Below, piece after piece: positions 18,570 to 27,873 of a stretch of 64,000 bases of DNA (the stretch's first letter is position 1; each line of letters begins with the position of its first letter). The stretch covers positions 62,001-126,000 of the forward strand of contig JBBSBH010000009.1 of the NCBI GenBank assembly GCA_038251405.1, in the 5' to 3' direction. The notes under the pieces were generated by a model. The model was not told the origin of the DNA. It saw nothing but the letters and a program-made list of their open reading frames with translations, and made no database searches. A program made the translations under genes and the position numbers. The stretch is from JADJLQ01 sp038251405. Its GTDB lineage: Bacteria > Bacteroidota > Bacteroidia > Chitinophagales > Saprospiraceae.

Positions 18570-19025
18570 TTAATAATCCTTAATCTTACTATCCATCCAA
18601 ATGGTGACAGGGCCATCATTGATCAATTGCACTTGCATCATGGCGCCGAATATTCCAGTCTGAATATTCAGGTTAGATAGCCTTAACTGATCGATAAATT
18701 TCAAATACAATGGAATAGCTATTTCAGGTTTTGCTGCTTTAATATACGATGGTCGATTTCCTTTCTTTGTAGATGCTTGTAAAGTAAATTGGCTCACAAG
18801 CAGTATTTCTCCTTTGATATCAGATACACTTTTATTCATTACTCCCTGCTCATCATTAAAAATTCGCAATTGTAATATTTTATTAATTAAATAATCAATG
18901 TCTTCTTGCTGATCATCAGATTCAAAACCAAGTAATACTAATAAGCCTTGATCAATAGAACCTGTTACGGATAGATCTTCGACAGTAACTTTTGCTTCTT
19001 TTACTCTTTGGATAAGGACTCGCAT
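18570..19025 (-). CDS. dtd: D-aminoacyl-tRNA deacylase
   Basis: 151 residues, the usual length. It starts MRVLIQRVKEAKVTV and has SQFTLQAST (about 78-86) and DGPVTIWMDS near the C-terminus, the two family motifs that form the cross-subunit active site. It removes D-amino acids and glycine mischarged onto tRNA. The GPVT motif is intact, although the residue after it is Ile where many homologues have Phe or another residue. Single gene, 73 bp from the DUF2911 start. Confidence 0.95.
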   Translation of the reverse strand: MRVLIQRVKEAKVTVEDLSVTGSIDQGLLVLLGFESDDQQEDIDYLINKILQLRIFNDEQGVMNKSVSDIKGEILLVSQFTLQASTKKGNRPSYIKAAKPEIAIPLYLKFIDQLRLSNLNIQTGIFGAMMQVQLINDGPVTIWMDSKIKDY

Positions 19026-19193
19026 TTTTCAGTAAACAAGGGTTATTTTTTGAATCCTTTAATTAAAAACCTAGGATCCAAAAATGATTAGAACTGAATT
19101 TTGTCCAAAATTAATTTATTTTAATTACTAAATGTAGTTTAGGGTTTCGATAAAGCGATTTGGTATGGTTTTAAGAAAAAATAATTAACAACT

Positions 19194-19213
19194 GAAATTT
19201 AGTGCTAAATTTC
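19194..19213. promoter_or_regulatory. 20-bp inverted repeat upstream of the NarL-type regulator
   Basis: GAAATTTAG (19194-19202), two bases, then CTAAATTTC (19205-19213) form a perfect 9-bp inverted repeat. It lies 24 bp before the preferred ATG of the LuxR/NarL-type regulator gene. Dimeric NarL-type regulators bind inverted repeats of this size, so autoregulation is a reasonable inference. Confidence 0.4.
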
Positions 19214-19237
19214 GGTTGCCTTGAAATCAGTCTATGC

Positions 19238-19894
19238 ATGCCTGAATTATCTATATCCATTCTTACAGCTGACGATCATGAAATGATTCTGAATGCTCTT
19301 GACATGTTACTCCAAGACCATCCTTTGTACAAAATAGTAGACACCGCTTCTTCAATTTTGTCATTAAAGGAAAAATTAAATCGCTGGAGACCTGGCCTAT
19401 TGATTTTAGATCTCAACTTCAATAAAGAAAATGTATTAGATACTTTAGAAGAAATAAAATTGATCTCCAGAAAAACAAAAATATTGATTCTCTCCTCCTA
19501 TGACGCACCTTTCCTCGTGAAAGAAGCATTTCAAAAAGGTGCCGATGGCTACCTATTAAAAGATACTGGGAAGGAGGAGTTGATTTCTGCGTTGGATGAA
19601 ATATATGCCGGTAAAAAAATTATAGGAGAAAGTGTACAACAGGTAAATATGGAAAGGAAATTTGCAGACATGCAATTTGTACAACATGCCAGTCTCTCAG
19701 GCCGTGAATTACAGGTAGTAGATCTATTAGTAAAAGGTAATAATGAGCAACGAATAGCCGAAATCCTTTTTATTTCAAAACATACTGTTCACGATCATAA
19801 AAAAAATATTTTCCGAAAATTAAAACTGAGATCTAATATCGAATTGTTTCAGTATGCTTATGAACACGGACTGGTAAAAACCGATAATAAGTAA
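19238..19894 (+). CDS. NarL/LuxR-family response regulator
   Basis: 218 residues from ATG 19238; an earlier alternative start at 19202 lies inside the inverted repeat. The receiver domain has the acidic pair in TADDHE, phospho-acceptor Asp in LLILDLNF and conserved Lys in GYLLKDTG. The C-terminal helix-turn-helix starts at LSGRELQVVDLL, with ISKHTVHDHKKNIFRKL as the recognition segment. The likely partner is the 7TM-type histidine kinase on the opposite strand, whose HisKA_3 class pairs with NarL regulators. The two genes are tail to tail. Confidence 0.92.
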   Translation: MPELSISILTADDHEMILNALDMLLQDHPLYKIVDTASSILSLKEKLNRWRPGLLILDLNFNKENVLDTLEEIKLISRKTKILILSSYDAPFLVKEAFQKGADGYLLKDTGKEELISALDEIYAGKKIIGESVQQVNMERKFADMQFVQHASLSGRELQVVDLLVKGNNEQRIAEILFISKHTVHDHKKNIFRKLKLRSNIELFQYAYEHGLVKTDNK

Positions 19895-20203
19895 TAAAGA
19901 AGCAATACTGCGGGTACCTGCTTTTCGTGGTTTATAGAATAGAGTTTAAAAAACCAATGGGCACCCTGGCCAGCCATCTAAATTCATCAAAAAGTAATAT
20001 TTATAGATTTGTGTATTCTTTAATTTTTCTTACACCTACACAATTCCGTGGCATTATTATTGGGTACTCAAAAAAATACATTTTCACCAATATAAGTGAG
20101 ATGAAAACTTGGTAAGTAGCTAACCAAGTGAGAAACTCCATCGCTATTTAGTAATAAAAATTTGGAATACAGGCATTAATAGCACGAATCAAACCTTTGT
20201 AGT
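19895..20203. other. 309-bp gap between convergent genes with a small hairpin
   Basis: The only structure I see is ACTTGGT (20107-20113) with ACCAAGT (20123-20129), a 7-bp stem with a 9-base loop and no T-run. It could help separate the convergent regulator and kinase transcripts. A 62-codon frame at 19927 has no recognisable features and is probably not a gene. Confidence 0.3.
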
Positions 20204-22129
20204 TCAGTACAGGAATTTAACTTTATGGAGCATCCCGCTTTCTAAACGATCGATATCAAAAAATCCATTTAATAATTTTACTCTTTGCCTAATATGATCT
20301 AGTCCCAGTCCTTTTATTTTTTCTTTCAGATCGTAACCAATACCATCATCTTTAATTTTCAATTCTATTTCGTGATCTGTTTTTGTATAATCAATATAGA
20401 TTTCCTTTGCGTGTGCATGTTTCGTGGCATTATTTATCAGCTCACTGGCGATATAATATAGATTCTGTGACAAATGATCAGGAATATTAGATTTTGAAAC
20501 GCCTGTAAAAATTGGTCTCCAATGAATTTTAAGATCGGGATAAGCCCATTGAGTACGCTGGGTAAGATCTTCAAGTGCTGACTCGATATTACCTCTTTTT
20601 AAAATAAGCGGCGACAAGGAATGAGAAATATTTCGCACTTCTTTGGAGGCATTTCCCAGATCTTCAATTAATGGAGTAATAATTTCTTTTACTGCCATTT
20701 CAGGAACTACCGACCTTACATGTGATAATCGCATTTTTATATTGGCCAATGTCAGACTGATACTATCATGCAATTGTTCTGAGAGACGCTTTCGTTCTTC
20801 GTTTTGACCATCTAAAAAATTGTGAATCGCAGCCTCTTTGGCTTGTCCAAGATCCACAGCCAGCTGGTAATTTGCTTTATATAATTTATAATATCTGAAT
20901 GCTAATACCGTAGATAAAACAATTACTTCTACCAAATATCCAAAAACCAAAAGATTTTCCACCCAATTCCACCCAGGTATCCAACCCAGATGCAATGATA
21001 CCATGAATACTAACGTGATGAAAAACATAGAACAAACTAATAAAACCCAAAGATTTTCCCATTTACTACTATTGCGATAAGAAGTAAAAGCAATCCACCA
21101 TATCACCATATCTCCTAAAATCAAACCAATGGAAGTGATCTGGGTGATGATCATGATCATAGATGGTGAAATCAGATGGGTATAAACATATATAATTCGT
21201 AAAATACTTACTATAATAAAAGATCCTAACATGATCTCCAATACTTTATGCCACATTGGAAAATTAGTTCGGGTATTAAAAAAGGAAACTATGAATGGAA
21301 TAAAAAAGAAACCTGTAGCATACTTACATATTTCCAAAGCATAAGATTGAAATATTGTATTCGCAGGCCATAATAATTGAAATCCTATTCCTTTTAACGC
21401 TAACAAGTAAATGGAAAAGCTGAATGTATACAAAAAGTAATAAAATAAAAGTCGGGATTTTGAGACTATACACACAATACCCGCTGCAAAAAGAAACAAA
21501 ATAATAAATCCTATCAACGAACCCCACCTGTAGCTTTGGACGCGGGCATGGTCTTGGTAATGATTAAAATCCCAAAGTACAAAGGGTACATGCAATTGTT
21601 TATTATCATTTGATATTACTAAAATAATTTTCTGATATTCATGATCGCGAATATCCAATGTACAAAAAAAAGTAGGAGCCCATATTGATCGTTGCTTAAA
21701 AGGCATTTGATCTCCCAATAATCGGCTGGTATCTATTTGACCATTGTCATGTATAGCGTAGACTTGAATTTTATTTAAACTTGGATTGGCTAGCTCTAAT
21801 AATAAATATTGATTCTGACTTGAAACATTTTTAATGTTTAACTCGAACCAATAGTCTGAACCGGTAAACCCTACATTGAAGGGCATTCTAGCCTGACGAT
21901 TAAACTTTTTATTTATTACATCGGATAGAGTAAATGATTTTGATGGATCTTCGAGATAGCAGACATATTGATCAATTTTTTCTTTTGATATTGATTCATG
22001 AATGAATACAGTGTCTTGCGATGCCAATCCTTCGAACCAGGACACTAAATATATAATTATGCAGGTGATTCGGAGATGGTATTTCATATTAAATCCTGAA
22101 TTCTTTCTCAAAATAATATTTTTATACAA
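20204..22129 (-). CDS. 7TM-DISM sensor histidine kinase (HisKA_3)
   Basis: 641 residues from the first ATG. A start at Met15 (22087) puts a signal peptide at the N-terminus and is equally likely. An extracytoplasmic 7TMR-DISMED2-like domain (about 45-190) is followed by seven or so membrane helices (about 200-415), a short coiled coil, a HisKA_3 dimerisation region with His454 in EQLHDSI, and a HATPase domain (ELINNATKHAHA, DDGIGYDL, GLGLDHIRQR). The ligand is unknown, but DISMED2 domains often bind carbohydrates. It is read in the same direction as, and 21 bp after, a T9SS protein gene. Confidence 0.9.
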   Translation of the reverse strand: MYKNIILRKNSGFNMKYHLRITCIIIYLVSWFEGLASQDTVFIHESISKEKIDQYVCYLEDPSKSFTLSDVINKKFNRQARMPFNVGFTGSDYWFELNIKNVSSQNQYLLLELANPSLNKIQVYAIHDNGQIDTSRLLGDQMPFKQRSIWAPTFFCTLDIRDHEYQKIILVISNDNKQLHVPFVLWDFNHYQDHARVQSYRWGSLIGFIILFLFAAGIVCIVSKSRLLFYYFLYTFSFSIYLLALKGIGFQLLWPANTIFQSYALEICKYATGFFFIPFIVSFFNTRTNFPMWHKVLEIMLGSFIIVSILRIIYVYTHLISPSMIMIITQITSIGLILGDMVIWWIAFTSYRNSSKWENLWVLLVCSMFFITLVFMVSLHLGWIPGWNWVENLLVFGYLVEVIVLSTVLAFRYYKLYKANYQLAVDLGQAKEAAIHNFLDGQNEERKRLSEQLHDSISLTLANIKMRLSHVRSVVPEMAVKEIITPLIEDLGNASKEVRNISHSLSPLILKRGNIESALEDLTQRTQWAYPDLKIHWRPIFTGVSKSNIPDHLSQNLYYIASELINNATKHAHAKEIYIDYTKTDHEIELKIKDDGIGYDLKEKIKGLGLDHIRQRVKLLNGFFDIDRLESGMLHKVKFLY

Positions 22130-22150
22130 TGTTTTATTTGAATTTATTTC

Positions 22151-22684
22151 CTATAGTACTATCAGTTTTTGACTAATTGTATTTTTTCCTATTTTCATAT
22201 TTATAGTATACATGCCCTTGCTGAACCCAGAAGTATTAAGAATCAATCTTTGGCTATCTGAATCATTAGTTATATCAATTTCTTTCATCAGCCTTCCATG
22301 GACATCATATACAGTTATTAATGCAGGTATTAATGTCGAAGGTGAATTCGATTTTTTATATTCAATATTTGCATAGTCAGATGCCGGATTTGGAAATACT
22401 TTTAATGATAAAATTTGCCTGACGGGTTTGGGAATATTGGGTAGAGGTTTAAGGGGAATCATTGGGGTATTGTACCAAAATCCAACAAACGCTTTATTGG
22501 TTTCATTTTGCAGGATACGAACAGCTGGTTGGCCTATAGTTACATTGGTAATTTGAACCTGATTTGTAGTCTTTCCCCCAGAACCGAAAACTATTTTTTT
22601 CAATTGGGTTTGACCGGATAGTCCAAGGGTGGTTAGCAGAAGCAGCATCCACTTTATCCTTTGCAATTGTTTAACGGCTTTCAT
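22151..22684 (-). CDS. small T9SS-secreted protein
   Basis: 177 residues. A signal peptide (about 1-25) is followed by a short region FGSGGKTTNQVQITNVTIGQP, seen in parts in many exported Bacteroidota proteins, and a type A T9SS sorting domain from about residue 93 (LKVFPNPASDYANIEY ... GMYTINMKIGKNTISQKLIVL, in parts). So little lies outside the sorting domain that the mature protein may be an adaptor or anchor. It is 19 bp downstream of the 1664-residue repeat protein, which has no sorting domain of its own. Confidence 0.85.
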   Translation of the reverse strand: MKAVKQLQRIKWMLLLLTTLGLSGQTQLKKIVFGSGGKTTNQVQITNVTIGQPAVRILQNETNKAFVGFWYNTPMIPLKPLPNIPKPVRQILSLKVFPNPASDYANIEYKKSNSPSTLIPALITVYDVHGRLMKEIDITNDSDSQRLILNTSGFSKGMYTINMKIGKNTISQKLIVL

Positions 22685-22703
22685 TTAAAAAATTTTAGTT
22701 TCA

Positions 22704-25700
22704 CTATTGTTGACGGATAATTTTTTCTCTCACAATGGGATCGACCGTAAGCTCATTCCTGCTTCTTGATTGTAGTACTTCAGTAGGATGGGGTGGAAAA
22801 TTCAAAAACTTTTCCATTTCTGCTTTATTTCGAACAGGCTCAAAATCTTCATGCCCTTTACGTACGCATTTCACTTCCCAATCAAATTCATAAGTGCCAC
22901 TTCCTTCCAGCAATTCTTCTACATTAAACCCTGTAGTTGATTTTTTCACAACGGCCAGACCTTTAGATTTTCCACTGAGTGGCGTCACGATGACCGTCAT
23001 GGTAGCGGTATTGGCTACTTTTTGATAATGATCCGGAAATTCCAGTATCGCTTTTCCATTGATGAGCTTGCCCGTACCTCTTATATAAGCAGCCAGTTCA
23101 GGACCTTCGATACTACCATACCATATCTCTTTGTCCGGTTCACCGGGATAATCTATTCTGAAGTTTTTTTGATCTCCAAAGATAATACCCTGGTTAGATG
23201 CATTCGTATACATACCTGCTTTGACAGGGGCGCCTACTATATTGGCATTGCATACACCGATGTATCCAAGATGAGGACTGCCGGATACTGCCCCCATAAA
23301 TGCATTTTCTCCTCCATTCGTACCATTGACATTAATATGTCCGGGTTTAAATTCTGCTCGGGGATGTTGCAGTTTGTCAGTACTTATTAAACCCACACCA
23401 GAGCCAGTAAAATAAGTAGCCATAGCGGCTCCATCCACATCATCAATTTCCAGATAGCCACTTCCATTTAATAATGCACGTTGGGTACCATTATTATCTC
23501 GCAATGCAATTTCTCCACCATTGGTACCACCTGATACATGGGCTCTTTCATTACCTGTACTATTATATGCAGTTATATATCCCTGGCCAGTAGTAGTAGC
23601 CAATAATCCTCCCATAAATTGGCCATTGGCATTGTATGTAGCTACTGTTCCATGGTTTTGTGTAGTAACAGAAGCTTCTACAACATCATTTCCATTAGCA
23701 TTGCTTACACTCATTATTCCGGATCCTGCTGTATTCGTAGTAATCCTCACTCTATCTAATCCTGCACTATTAGCAGCACCAACATATCCTCCATTTGCAT
23801 TATTATAAGTAAGGTATGACACGGAAGTAGCTGCTGGATTATTTGCAGCGATCAGGCCACCACTCCCACTTGTCGCTGTTATAACTCCAACTGTTTTACC
23901 ATTAGCCGCATTTGCGAATACATAACCTGCTCCTAAACTTGAACTTGTCAATCCGGCTAGGTTGATTCCACTACTATTATCTATGCTTATTCTGCCGGTC
24001 GTTCCATCCGCTGTAGTAGTCATCCTGGCAAGTTCTTTCCCGGCGCCATTTTGAGCAAAAACGTAACCAGAACCAGAACCTGAAGTAAATCCTGCCAGGG
24101 CAATTCCAGTACTACTTTTTATAGAGATCCTGCCTGCTCCCACACTATTGGTCTCAATGCGGGCGATTTCATTACCTGCAGACGCATTAACCTGTATAAC
24201 CCCATTATTTGAAACATCGGTACTCAGCACCGTTGCCATTTTACCCAGAGTATTAAAAGTAGTGAGGTATCCTCCTCCTTTTTCGCTGGAAGTCATCCAG
24301 ACTGCATCTTTTCCATTTTGATCCCTATTCCCTATAAATCCACCACCAAACGTATTATGAGTTATATTATTTAGTAGCCCACCGGTAGCATTATTTACCA
24401 GGATAGCTCCATAAGATTGGTCCTGGGTGAGATTGATCATATCAAATCCCTTTTCATTTCTAAGGCCCATTCCACCGCCTTTACCAAGGTTGGCTGTGAT
24501 ACGGACCACTTCCAGTTTATTAATATTATCCAGTCCGATATACCCAGTTCCATCAGAGGCAGTAATCCTTGCTACTTTATCTCCTGCAGGTGTTCCTATT
24601 TCGAGGATACCCGATCCATTTGCAAATTGACCTAATCTTGCGGTATTGATTCCTGTGGAGTTAAATAAATTCAAATCCCCTCCGGCTGTAGTGGTTATCA
24701 ATTCGCCATTTTGTTTTCCTGAATTGTTTCTAATAAATAAACTTCCTCCCAGATTATTGGTAGAAAGCCATGATCCACCAACCCTGTCTTTATTTGATAC
24801 ATACACAGTACCACCGGCGCCATCATATGCCAACACACCTACTATATTTTCATTATCGTTCATGATGGTGAATGCACCACCGGCATTGCCCGAAGGAGAT
24901 ATATTGGTCAGTTGTTTTCCAGTTTTATTGTACGTGGACAAATAACCTGCTCCATCACCGAGAGCACCAGTCTCGAGGAAACGGATAGCCGAACTATTAT
25001 AAAATTTCATATAACCTGCTCCATTATTATCTCCACCGAGGATCAACCGGCTTTTAGTAAGATCCTGTTTCCCGGGGATGCGCCATTGGCCTTCTCCGTT
25101 ATCGCCTACACTTAAATCTCCCACCAGTTTAATCTCTTTATTATAAATAGAAAGTTTACCTCCATTCAATCCTGCATCCATAGCAATTCTATGATTAATT
25201 CCCGGCTTTCCATCGGTAACTATGACACTTCCGCCGTCTCCGTAGGCAGTGAAAGAAGCGCCAACATTGCCCAGGTTATTTTTTAATAAAATCTTGCCAT
25301 CATTAAATTCATTATGTCCCATAAAGAAAGTATTAAGCCCCTTATTATTAAATAAATTTAAATAACCATTACCGATACTATCTCCACCCGATTCTACAAC
25401 ATTGTTCTTATTATTGGATAATTGAAGTATGCCTGATCCATTTAATTGGGATGCAAGATTAGCCGCTACTTTGGAATCTTTATTAAATACACTCAATTTC
25501 CCACCAAGGCTAATGCTATCGTTATTTAGCTCCGCTGATTTTAATCCTTGTGGATTAAATAGTTTTAAAAAACCTGAACCCTTTTCATCACTTCCTAATT
25601 CAAGTCTGCTTTTGGTTTTGTCCTTACTTATAATCTTTAATAATCCTTCATAATTATAATTCGTTGTAAGTAAAAATGTTTTAATACCAAATGAATTGTA

Positions 25701-27698
25701 CAATTCAAGCTCACCACCTCCAACCCCACCATTTAAAATACCTCGAAAGTTTAACCCTGTATTCTTGGTTCCATCTGCCACATATATAAATCCTCCTAAG
25801 GAAGATCCAACTATACCTGCAGCTTCAAATCCAGGCTTGTTTTTCAAGATAACTTCTCCGTCTCCAAGGATGGAGTTTACGGATACTACATCAATATTTT
25901 GTTTATTAAAGATTTTAAATTCTCCGTCTCCATTCACTTCTGTCAAACGGGCTGCAACACCAGCATTTTTATTAAATACATTGATCAACCCACCGGCATC
26001 ATTATTAGCTCCGGCAACCACCGTTGGGTTTTTATTTACAGAACTCAGCGTCAGTTGGCCATCACTGAAATCATTGGAGATCAGATCGGCTGCTGGATTA
26101 CCCAGGCGATTGTTTACCCTGATCCTTGCTGTTCTATTGGGAAGTGTACTCAATTGGATCATTTCTGTTTCGTCTGTATTAAAAATGCTAAACTTACCAC
26201 CTTCTTCTTCAGTAAGCCGCGCTGCAATTTTACCACCCTGGTTAAATACATTGATGAGTCCACCTGCATTGTCATTGGCAGTAAAACGAAGTGTCGGATT
26301 ATTAAGTGCAGAATTAAGATTCAATTGACCATCGCTGAATTCATTTGCAAGCAATTCACCTATCGTATTGCCTAACCGATTTTTTACTTCTACTATCCCT
26401 TGATTATCAGCAGTAGTTGTAAGTCGAGCTACTTGTGTGCCTTCACTATTATTTACACCTATTATGCCTCCATTACCTTCATTGGTAGACAGTGACGCTT
26501 TTGCATTACCTTCATTATTATATATATGAATGGTGCCATCTCCATTACTATTTGTTGTAAGTCTTATTGCTTTTTTTTGAAGATCATTTGAAAGTTCTAG
26601 AAATCCACCTTCATTCAAGCTCTTGCCCAAATACAGTAATTCCTGCCCTGCATTATTATTCAAAATTATCTTCCCATTACCTTTAGATGCGGTAGAAATT
26701 TCTATAGCTGTTAATTTAGATGGATTAAATACATTAATGAGTCCACCTCCAAATTCATTGGCTGTAAATCTTAGAGTAGGGTTAGTCAATACATTGTACA
26801 ACTGTATTTCGCCATCACTAAAATCATTGGAGAATATATCTCCGGTTGGGTTTCCTAATCGATTAGACATGCGAAATCTTCCTTGTTTGTTTTCGCCCGA
26901 CGACATTTTGAATAACTCGGTACCTTCATCATTAAATAATTGTAAGAAACCACCCCCATTCACATTATAAGACAATCTGGACACGGTAAGACCTATTCCA
27001 TTGGTAGTTTCTAATGTGCCGTTTGGGCCTAATGATATTTTATCTTTGAGAGCAATTTCTGGATTGTTAGTGTTAATATTTAAAATAGATATATTTTTTC
27101 CAGGTAAATAGTCCTTGGCAGACCCTCCTGATCCGCTATTAATCGATGAAATTGTAACGGTCTTATTTATATCATCTGAAAGAATAGATACATTTGCTCC
27201 GGCAACGAATTGAATATTTCCACCATCATTTGATACTCCATTTATTCTAGATATAATATTGGGAACAATTTTATCTACTGTAACAGCATTTGCCTGTATT
27301 TTTTGAGTTGATATGGAATTATCTTCCATGTTTTTTGCCATCAGACTATATGGATTCGAGGACAATGCGATCCTCGGAGTCATCTCTGCATCGTTGCCTG
27401 ATTTTATTCCTAAAAAGTATGGTTTATCAAATGGAATATTAAATGGAATGATACTTCCTAAAAGCACGCTGAATATCCCATTTTGTACTTGTACATTAGC
27501 ATGAGATTCTGACCACAATGGAATGTCTGATAACTCCGCTGAATATATTCTGAAAGTAATATTGTATGAGCCATCAGGTACTGCTTCGTTTTTGAGATTG
27601 GTGAGTACACCCTGTACATTAAATGTGCCGGGAACTTGTGAAAAAATATTTCCCATCCCCATGATAAATAGAAAAATCAAACAGATTACATTTTTCAT
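22704..27698 (-). CDS. giant exported repeat protein, fibre-like
   Basis: 1664 residues. After the signal peptide (1-21, ...NIFSQ) comes a common Bacteroidota N-terminal domain (FNVQGVLTNLKNEAVPDGSYNITFRIY, in parts, to about 125). From about residue 205 to 1510 there are dozens of repeats of about 20-24 residues, with a pattern like G.(L/I)...N..G......(L/I), suggesting a beta-solenoid or trimeric fibre. Larger blocks recur: NRLGN ... SDG ... NPT appears three times. The last 140 residues (from about 1524, EIWYGSIEGPELAAY) are a conserved non-repeat domain seen at the end of similar proteins. There is no T9SS domain. It is probably a surface structure. Confidence 0.8.
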   Translation of the reverse strand: MKNVICLIFLFIMGMGNIFSQVPGTFNVQGVLTNLKNEAVPDGSYNITFRIYSAELSDIPLWSESHANVQVQNGIFSVLLGSIIPFNIPFDKPYFLGIKSGNDAEMTPRIALSSNPYSLMAKNMEDNSISTQKIQANAVTVDKIVPNIISRINGVSNDGGNIQFVAGANVSILSDDINKTVTISSINSGSGGSAKDYLPGKNISILNINTNNPEIALKDKISLGPNGTLETTNGIGLTVSRLSYNVNGGGFLQLFNDEGTELFKMSSGENKQGRFRMSNRLGNPTGDIFSNDFSDGEIQLYNVLTNPTLRFTANEFGGGLINVFNPSKLTAIEISTASKGNGKIILNNNAGQELLYLGKSLNEGGFLELSNDLQKKAIRLTTNSNGDGTIHIYNNEGNAKASLSTNEGNGGIIGVNNSEGTQVARLTTTADNQGIVEVKNRLGNTIGELLANEFSDGQLNLNSALNNPTLRFTANDNAGGLINVFNQGGKIAARLTEEEGGKFSIFNTDETEMIQLSTLPNRTARIRVNNRLGNPAADLISNDFSDGQLTLSSVNKNPTVVAGANNDAGGLINVFNKNAGVAARLTEVNGDGEFKIFNKQNIDVVSVNSILGDGEVILKNKPGFEAAGIVGSSLGGFIYVADGTKNTGLNFRGILNGGVGGGELELYNSFGIKTFLLTTNYNYEGLLKIISKDKTKSRLELGSDEKGSGFLKLFNPQGLKSAELNNDSISLGGKLSVFNKDSKVAANLASQLNGSGILQLSNNKNNVVESGGDSIGNGYLNLFNNKGLNTFFMGHNEFNDGKILLKNNLGNVGASFTAYGDGGSVIVTDGKPGINHRIAMDAGLNGGKLSIYNKEIKLVGDLSVGDNGEGQWRIPGKQDLTKSRLILGGDNNGAGYMKFYNSSAIRFLETGALGDGAGYLSTYNKTGKQLTNISPSGNAGGAFTIMNDNENIVGVLAYDGAGGTVYVSNKDRVGGSWLSTNNLGGSLFIRNNSGKQNGELITTTAGGDLNLFNSTGINTARLGQFANGSGILEIGTPAGDKVARITASDGTGYIGLDNINKLEVVRITANLGKGGGMGLRNEKGFDMINLTQDQSYGAILVNNATGGLLNNITHNTFGGGFIGNRDQNGKDAVWMTSSEKGGGYLTTFNTLGKMATVLSTDVSNNGVIQVNASAGNEIARIETNSVGAGRISIKSSTGIALAGFTSGSGSGYVFAQNGAGKELARMTTTADGTTGRISIDNSSGINLAGLTSSSLGAGYVFANAANGKTVGVITATSGSGGLIAANNPAATSVSYLTYNNANGGYVGAANSAGLDRVRITTNTAGSGIMSVSNANGNDVVEASVTTQNHGTVATYNANGQFMGGLLATTTGQGYITAYNSTGNERAHVSGGTNGGEIALRDNNGTQRALLNGSGYLEIDDVDGAAMATYFTGSGVGLISTDKLQHPRAEFKPGHINVNGTNGGENAFMGAVSGSPHLGYIGVCNANIVGAPVKAGMYTNASNQGIIFGDQKNFRIDYPGEPDKEIWYGSIEGPELAAYIRGTGKLINGKAILEFPDHYQKVANTATMTVIVTPLSGKSKGLAVVKKSTTGFNVEELLEGSGTYEFDWEVKCVRKGHEDFEPVRNKAEMEKFLNFPPHPTEVLQSRSRNELTVDPIVREKIIRQQ

Positions 27699-27747
27699 TT
27701 CTAATTAATTTGTTACACAAATCTAGCTTTCAAGTTTGCTAGAACCT

Positions 27748-27825
27748 ATCCCCTGAGAAGGGGATTTATCTCCTTCTACATTGAAATAATTTATACGAAA
27801 TTCAAAATCCCCTGAACAGGGGATT
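27748..27825. repeat. two copies of a short inverted-repeat motif in a divergent intergenic region
   Basis: ATCCCCTGAGAAGGGGAT at 27748-27765 and AATCCCCTGAACAGGGGATT at 27806-27825 share ATCCCCTGARMAGGGGAT. Each could form a hairpin or be a dimeric protein site. They lie in the 175 bp between the giant repeat protein and a divergent exported protein, so they could control both. They could also be a short dispersed repeat of this genome. Confidence 0.5.
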
Positions 27826-27873
27826 GTATTAAAAACTTCGAAAGCCAATATTTGCAACCATTAACTATCAATA

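Noticed and set aside
19927..20115. 62-codon plus-strand frame after the NarL-type regulator
   Set aside because: No domain, signal or composition like its neighbours; it lies in a convergent intergenic gap.
23022..26375. Long plus-strand reading frames opposite the repeat protein (up to 210 codons)
   Set aside because: They follow from the repetitive codon pattern of the minus-strand gene. Their products are low-complexity Pro/Ser/Thr/Leu sequences with no signal or domain.
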